Positions 59,456 through 64,000 of a stretch of 64,000 nt of DNA are shown here, piece by piece. This DNA is from Gammaproteobacteria bacterium (GTDB taxonomy: Bacteria; Pseudomonadota; Gammaproteobacteria; Steroidobacterales; GCA-2729495): the NCBI GenBank assembly GCA_030066665.1, contig JASJBD010000056.1, positions 1 through 64,000 on the forward strand. The letters run 5' to 3'. Positions within the stretch are counted from its first letter, which is position 1. Each line of letters opens with the position of its first letter. Position numbers and translations under genes: made by a program. The notes under the pieces are model-generated. The model ran no database searches. It saw only the letters and a program-made list of their open reading frames with translations, and was not told where the DNA came from.

Positions 59456-60735
59456 CCTCGATGCGAATGATGCGCACAAGCTGTTGCACTGGCGTACTCC
59501 TGCTGTGCTGGCTTGGAAATACCGCGGTGGGGGATGTGTCAGCCACCGGATATCCACGCATTCTCGGTATGAACATCGGCGGCCCGATCTACTACGATGA
59601 TTCCGACCGTATCGACGAACTCAGCCGGCACGATGTCGTGATTCTCGGTTTCTACAACGGGTGGGAGCAGCACGGCCGGAAACCGCGCAGCATGCTCGAT
59701 CTCGTGCGGACCATGAAAGCAAAAAACCCCGGACTGCTGGTCGGGCAATACACCATCCTTCAGGAGACCCAGTACGACCCGAAACATCCCAATCGCGAAA
59801 AGGCCGCGAAGCTCGACAAGGAGGGCTGGTGGCTTGTGGACGCCAATGGCGATCGGGTGCAGTGGACTGACCGATATCGGGCATGGGATATCAATGTCAC
59901 GAGCTGGGTTGATGCCGACAGGAATGGCCAGCGGTATTCGGAATGGCTGGCGGACTACGACTACGCAACCTTCTTCGAGCCAGTACCGGAGTTCGATATC
60001 TGGTATTTCGACAATGCCTTGAGTCGGCCCGCGGTGAAACGCGCCGACTGGGATCTCGATGGCAGAAACGAACGACAAGATGACGCGTTCGTCGAGGAAA
60101 TGTACCGCGTTGGTAACGTGCGGCACTGGGCCCGCGCCCGTGAATTGCGACCGGACGCCATGTTGATGGCAAATTCAGATGACCTGTCGTCGCCGGAATA
60201 CCGCCAGCAACTCGAAGGCGCGTTCCTGGAGGCGATCGTCGGACTTAACTGGTCCACCGAGACCAAGCAGGGCTGGGTCGCCGCCATGGAGCGATATCGC
60301 GCGGCGATTCGGGACACCCGGGCCCCGCATATGGTCACGTTCAATGTGCATGGTCGTATCGACGACTATGCGACGATGCGCTTCGGCCTGGCCTCGGCAT
60401 TGCTGGAGGACGGGTACTATGCATACTCCGAGGCCGGCGCGAGTTATCGGTCGGTGCCGTGGTTCGACGAGTTTGACGTGGACCTGGGTCAGCCGGTCGA
60501 GCCGCCGCAGGCAGAGCCCTACGAGAAGCGTGTGTACCGCCGGGTGTTCGAGAAGGGAATGGCGATCGTCAATCCGACGCGCCGGCGCGTGACTGTCGAT
60601 ATCGAGCCCGGATACCGGAGATTCCTGGGCTCTCAGGATTCCGCCACCAATGATGGTACTTCGGCACGCTCCGTGGCCATTCCGCCGCGGGATGGGTTGC
60701 TGCTGGTCCGGGCAACCTCGCAGGGATCCGAGTGA
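59452..60735 (+). CDS. Exported putative glycoside hydrolase (GHL15-like)
   Basis: 427 residues from GTG 59452 (ATG 59461 possible). Signal about 4-24. The body reads as a TIM-barrel hydrolase-like protein: V-V-I-L-G-F-Y-N-G-W, L-L-V-G-Q-Y-T-I-L, W-W-L-V-D-A-N-G-D-R-V-Q-W, W-Y-F-D-N-A-L-S-R-P and a late D-G-Y-Y-A-Y-S-E. This resembles the hypothetical glycosyl hydrolase 15 family. It could trim or release the exported polymer. Catalytic acids not assigned with certainty. Confidence 0.72.
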   Translation: MTSMRMMRTSCCTGVLLLCWLGNTAVGDVSATGYPRILGMNIGGPIYYDDSDRIDELSRHDVVILGFYNGWEQHGRKPRSMLDLVRTMKAKNPGLLVGQYTILQETQYDPKHPNREKAAKLDKEGWWLVDANGDRVQWTDRYRAWDINVTSWVDADRNGQRYSEWLADYDYATFFEPVPEFDIWYFDNALSRPAVKRADWDLDGRNERQDDAFVEEMYRVGNVRHWARARELRPDAMLMANSDDLSSPEYRQQLEGAFLEAIVGLNWSTETKQGWVAAMERYRAAIRDTRAPHMVTFNVHGRIDDYATMRFGLASALLEDGYYAYSEAGASYRSVPWFDEFDVDLGQPVEPPQAEPYEKRVYRRVFEKGMAIVNPTRRRVTVDIEPGYRRFLGSQDSATNDGTSARSVAIPPRDGLLLVRATSQGSE

Positions 60736-61832
60736 GGAGACGAATCGTCATGCTGGGGCCGGCGCCGCTGGCCATGGGCGGGATAGCCTCGGTCGTGAAG
60801 ATGTATGAGGACGGCGGACTGTTCTCGCAATGGCCGGTCGAGTACATCCGAACCTATGAGGACGCTGGTTGGCAGAGGAAAGTATGGCTCGCGCTGTGCG
60901 CGATATCCCGCGTGTTCCGGTTGGGGATCACCGGGCGTCTGCAGGGTGTCCACGTGCATGTCGCGCAGCGCACGAGTTTCTGGCGCAAGTCGATCTTTAT
61001 CTGGCTCGCGTCCCTGTTTCGGGTGCCTTCCATTATTCATGTGCACGCGTCGCAGTTCGATGTCTTCTATGAAGACGAGTGCGGCGGGTTGGCAAAGCGC
61101 TACGTGCGCGCTTGCCTGCGTGCCAGCAGCGCCATCGTGGTCTTGTCGACCAGCTGGAAAGCGTGGATGGAGCAGGTTACCGACAATCCGCGGGTCCGGA
61201 TCATTTTCAACCCGGCCGATCTGCACGGGTTCAGTGACGAGCCAAACCACGAGCAGCGCGAGCCCCGGGTGTTGTTCCTGGGCCGACTCGGCGAAAGGAA
61301 GGGTCTGGCGGAGCTGATCAACGCCATTGCCGGCATCCACCAGGAAGTCCCCGGAATTCACCTGGATATCGGCGGCGATGGCGATGACAGCCCCTTCCGG
61401 GATCTGGTTGACAAACATGGCTTGCAAAGTTGCGTGACCTTTCACGGATGGATTGCGGGAGACGACAAGGCGAACCTACTGCAGTCGACGGCTGTGCTGG
61501 CACTGCCGTCTTACAACGAGGGCTTGCCAATGGCGATACTCGAAGCGATGGCGGCCGGCGTCCCTGTCGTGGCGTCCGACGTCGGCGGTATTCCCGATGC
61601 CATTGAGGACGGCGCCGAGGGCTTGCTCGTCAAAGCTGGCGATGAACCCGGCTTGAGCCACGCGCTTGCGAGGCTGCTCACGGACGCAGCCTTGCGGGAT
61701 CGCCTCGGGGCGAACGCGCGAGCCAAGGTTCGCCGGCATTTCGCCGTAGACAGGGTGCTGGCCGAACTCGGCACGCTGTACGCGGAGCTCGGCTTCGACA
61801 ACGAAGTTCGAACAAATACCAAACATGCCTAG
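60732..61832 (+). CDS. Glycosyltransferase family 4
   Basis: 366 residues from GTG 60732 (GTGA overlap). GT-B fold: V-M-L-G-P-A-P-L-A-M-G-G-I-A-S-V, F-L-G-R-L-G-E-R-K-G-L-A-E-L and S-Y-N-E-G-L-P-M-A-I-L-E-A-M-A-A-G-V-P-V-V-A-S (E-x7-E donor motif). Third GT4 enzyme of the locus. Confidence 0.92.
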   Translation: MRRRIVMLGPAPLAMGGIASVVKMYEDGGLFSQWPVEYIRTYEDAGWQRKVWLALCAISRVFRLGITGRLQGVHVHVAQRTSFWRKSIFIWLASLFRVPSIIHVHASQFDVFYEDECGGLAKRYVRACLRASSAIVVLSTSWKAWMEQVTDNPRVRIIFNPADLHGFSDEPNHEQREPRVLFLGRLGERKGLAELINAIAGIHQEVPGIHLDIGGDGDDSPFRDLVDKHGLQSCVTFHGWIAGDDKANLLQSTAVLALPSYNEGLPMAILEAMAAGVPVVASDVGGIPDAIEDGAEGLLVKAGDEPGLSHALARLLTDAALRDRLGANARAKVRRHFAVDRVLAELGTLYAELGFDNEVRTNTKHA

Positions 61833-61849
61833 CGCAGCCGAGTGACGCA

Positions 61850-62914
61850 ATGAAGGTCTGGATCGATATCACGAACTCGCCCCATGTGCTGTTTTTTCGG
61901 CAGATGATTCGCGAACTCGAGACGGACCATGAAATCATCATCACGTGTCGACCGCTGGCCAATACGATCGACCTGCTCGACATGGAGGGATTGGATTACT
62001 CGGTGGTCGGCAAGCACTATGGCCGCAACAAGATCGCGAAGATCCTCGGGTTCTTCATTCGCGTCATACAACTGGCGTTGGTTGTGGCACGGCATCGACC
62101 GGACGTGTCGATCTCCCACAGCTCGTTCTACTCACCGGTCGTATCACGACTGCTGCGCGTGCCCTGCATCTATCTGAACGACAATGAACACGCACGTGGG
62201 AACGTGGTTTCCTTTCTTTTCGCGACGAGGATATTGGTCCCCGAGTTTCTCGACGTCCGCAAAGTCGTCGCGCAGCGTGCCAATCCCGCGAAAATTCGAC
62301 AATACCCTGGCGTGAAGGAAGGTGTGTATCTCTGGGCGCTGCAGCACCAGGAGGCTGCGCAGGGGCCGGCCCGCCAGGCCGCGGACACGGTATTCGTTCG
62401 TCCCGAGCCGCGCACTGCCGAGTATTACGCAGGGCAGACTGAATTCATGGACGAACTGTTATTGAACTTGCAGTCTGACGTCGCGGTCCAACTTTTGCCG
62501 CGTGACAACGTCCAGCGAGAGCACTACCAGGAACCGGCCTTCGCGCAACTGGAAGTCGCCGTAAAGCCCATTAGCTTAAGTGACATAATCAACCGCTGCA
62601 TTTTGTTTATCGGTGCCGGCGGCACTATGACAAGAGAGGCGGCGGTGCTGGGCATTCCGACGATCTCGATCTACCAGGAGGCGCTGCTCGATGTGGACCG
62701 GTACCTAGTTTCGACCGGATTGATGGCCCATAATTCCAGTCCCACCGCGCAATACGTCAGGGATTTCCTCGCTGCCGCGGAGGGCCGGCCACCGAACAAG
62801 GAACTGTTAGAAAAAGGCCGCCAAGCGCACCAATTGATCCTCGCAGAGCTGGTCAATCTTGGCGATCCCGATCGCAGCCCAAAAAAGCCATTGAAGGCCA
62901 GATCAAACGCATGA
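61850..62914 (+). CDS. DUF354 family protein
   Basis: 354 residues. Start M-K-V-W-I-D-I-T-N-S-P-H-V-L-F-F is the DUF354 signature; later I-Y-L-N-D-N-E-H-A, L-V-P-E-F-L and a GT-B-like F-I-G-A-G-G-T-M-T-R-E-A-A-V-L-G-I-P-T-I. DUF354 proteins resemble GT-B/UDP-GlcNAc epimerase folds and are common in polysaccharide loci; the reaction is unproven. Confidence 0.9.
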   Translation: MKVWIDITNSPHVLFFRQMIRELETDHEIIITCRPLANTIDLLDMEGLDYSVVGKHYGRNKIAKILGFFIRVIQLALVVARHRPDVSISHSSFYSPVVSRLLRVPCIYLNDNEHARGNVVSFLFATRILVPEFLDVRKVVAQRANPAKIRQYPGVKEGVYLWALQHQEAAQGPARQAADTVFVRPEPRTAEYYAGQTEFMDELLLNLQSDVAVQLLPRDNVQREHYQEPAFAQLEVAVKPISLSDIINRCILFIGAGGTMTREAAVLGIPTISIYQEALLDVDRYLVSTGLMAHNSSPTAQYVRDFLAAAEGRPPNKELLEKGRQAHQLILAELVNLGDPDRSPKKPLKARSNA

Positions 62915-64000
62915 ACAGGGAAAGTATCAGAGTAGGATTCGTCGGCTTCGGCCGAATGGGAATTACCCACTATTCCATCCTGAACAACCACCCGAATGTC
63001 AACATCGTGGCGGTTTGCGACGCATCGAAAATGATGCTGCGCGTGCTTGGCAAGTATGTCGATGTGGCGACCTACACGGATTTCCGGGAAATGATCGACA
63101 GCGATAAGCTGGATGCGATCGTTGTTTCCACCCCGGCGTCATCGCATGCCGAGATAGTGCGCGTGGGGCTCGATCGTGGTCTCCATACCTTCGTGGAGAA
63201 ACCCTTCACGCTCACGGCTGCCGACAGTCGAGAAATTGTTGACCGTCTGGATGGCCAGCACGTCGTCAATCAGGTCGGCTACGTGAATCGTTTCAATGAA
63301 GTGTTCGACGAGGCACGCCGGCTGCTGCAGCTTGGTGTGATTGGCGATGTGCGTCGCTTCCGGTCTGAAATGTACGGGGCCACCGTTACGAAGGACTCGA
63401 AATCGAGCTGGCGTTCGAAACAGGCGCAGGGCGGCGGCTGCATGTACGAATTCGCCTCACATTGCATTGATCTCGCGGTCTACCTGTTCGGTGAACCTGT
63501 CGGTGTCAGTGGCAGCACGCTGCAGAGCATCTACTCGTCCACCGTCGAAGACGTCGTGTCGTCGAACCTCGAGTATGGCAATGGCTGTCTCGGCGAAATC
63601 GCGGTCAACTGGAGCGATATGAGCTACCGCAAGCCGGCCAATGTCGTGACGGCTATTGGCAAGGACGGAAAGCTGATAGCCGATCGCTACGTACTGAAAT
63701 TGTTTCTCCGCCACGCACGGCCGGATCTCGGCTTCCACGAGGGATGGAACACGAAGTACATCACGGATATCGCCAAGCCGGTGCGAGTGTACGTGCGGGG
63801 TAACGAGTTCACGAATCAGCTGGATGATTTCGTGGCGGCAATCGCTGACGGGCGGGCGACCACGCGTTGCAGTTTCGCCGACGCGGCGATCGTCGACCGG
63901 ATCATGGAGCAGATTCGTGAAGACGCTGCCGGTGAGGGGGTCGGAGCTCGGGCGAATGAGGTCAGCGTGAGGCCGGCGACCACCCGGAGCTGGATTTCCC
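62911..64000 (+). CDS. Gfo/Idh/MocA-family oxidoreductase (partial, 3' end outside window)
   Basis: 363 codons visible from ATG 62911, overlapping the previous stop. Rossmann start V-G-F-V-G-F-G-R-M-G-I-T-H-Y, then F-V-E-K-P-F-T-L (the E-K-P catalytic Lys motif) and G-G-G-C-M-Y-E-F-A-S-H-C-I-D (G-G-G-x(7)-H-x3-D region). NAD(P)-dependent sugar oxidoreductase, probably making a nucleotide-sugar acid or ketose for the polymer. Confidence 0.92.
   Translation, partial: MNRESIRVGFVGFGRMGITHYSILNNHPNVNIVAVCDASKMMLRVLGKYVDVATYTDFREMIDSDKLDAIVVSTPASSHAEIVRVGLDRGLHTFVEKPFTLTAADSREIVDRLDGQHVVNQVGYVNRFNEVFDEARRLLQLGVIGDVRRFRSEMYGATVTKDSKSSWRSKQAQGGGCMYEFASHCIDLAVYLFGEPVGVSGSTLQSIYSSTVEDVVSSNLEYGNGCLGEIAVNWSDMSYRKPANVVTAIGKDGKLIADRYVLKLFLRHARPDLGFHEGWNTKYITDIAKPVRVYVRGNEFTNQLDDFVAAIADGRATTRCSFADAAIVDRIMEQIREDAAGEGVGARANEVSVRPATTRSWIS

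Noticed and set aside
1-64000. CRISPR arrays, prophage or insertion sequences
   Set aside because: No regularly spaced direct repeats, Cas, integrase, transposase or phage structural gene was seen; the only repeats are the two 73-bp copies and the 27-bp inverted repeat element.

Overview
The window is GC-rich, tightly packed Gram-negative chromosomal DNA. Tat- and Sec-exported proteins, outer-membrane barrels, a TonB-dependent receptor, ExbB/ExbD proteins, a VPLPA-CTERM sorting signal, an XrtA-type exopolysaccharide locus and arsenosugar-type genes together suggest a free-living, probably marine or sediment gammaproteobacterium of the Woeseia/Steroidobacter kind. That placement is inference from gene content only. 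I see no transposase, phage gene, CRISPR array or rRNA.

Layout. (1) 1-4930, minus strand: an operon of a small CxxCH cytochrome-like protein, a LamG lipoprotein with two CxxCH motifs and a Tat-exported DUF1501-like protein cut by the window edge. (2) 5165-12862, plus strand: a divergent unit of an HzsA-related two-CxxCH lipoprotein, two outer-membrane barrel proteins, a TlpA thioredoxin, a DUF4266 lipoprotein, a DUF3570 barrel, two small membrane-anchored proteins and an ApbE flavin transferase. (3) 12970-22749: a class I cyclic-di-GMP riboswitch heads an operon of a second TlpA protein, a coiled-coil protein, three TPR proteins, a small exported protein, ExbB/TolQ, two ExbD proteins and a TonB/AgmX-like protein. 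This looks like a proton-driven trans-envelope machine related to Tol/Exb/AglRQS motors. Two structured non-coding elements follow it. (4) 23073-26478: an arsenosugar-type cluster of radical SAM protein, two small glycosyltransferases and a divergent ArsM.

(5) 26479-36871: mixed genes. They include a 2Fe-2S thioredoxin-like ferredoxin, a protein resembling red chlorophyll catabolite reductase, a 36-residue membrane protein, an OmpR-type two-component system behind phased GTAAC repeats, a LOG-family protein, a ferredoxin, a GST, a MaoC-type hydratase, tRNA-Ala(CGC) and a GAF-GGDEF diguanylate cyclase. (6) 36874-42553: two SDRs, an alpha/beta-hydrolase-fold protein without a Ser nucleophile, a second c-di-GMP riboswitch ahead of a VPLPA-CTERM protein, a class III CoA-transferase and an amidohydrolase. 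(7) 42685-46233: WecB-type epimerase and a large PrsT-like TPR lipoprotein. (8) 46284-50320: a TPP riboswitch and a thiamine-scavenging operon (TonB receptor, YkoF-like protein, PnuT-type transporter, ThiK-like kinase). (9) 50589-64000: exopolysaccharide genes (Wzz/GumC, tyrosine autokinase, XrtA-associated ATPase, flippase, polymerase/ligase, three GT4 enzymes, GHL15-like hydrolase, DUF354 protein, Gfo/Idh/MocA oxidoreductase) running off the right edge.

The main theme is surface biology under cyclic-di-GMP control: two GEMM-I riboswitches, one GGDEF protein with an intact inhibitory site, and a polysaccharide/exosortase-type locus. The strongest candidate for an incompletely described system is the riboswitch-controlled ExbB-ExbD-ExbD-TPR-AgmX operon together with the upstream DUF4266/DUF3570/ApbE/TlpA genes.
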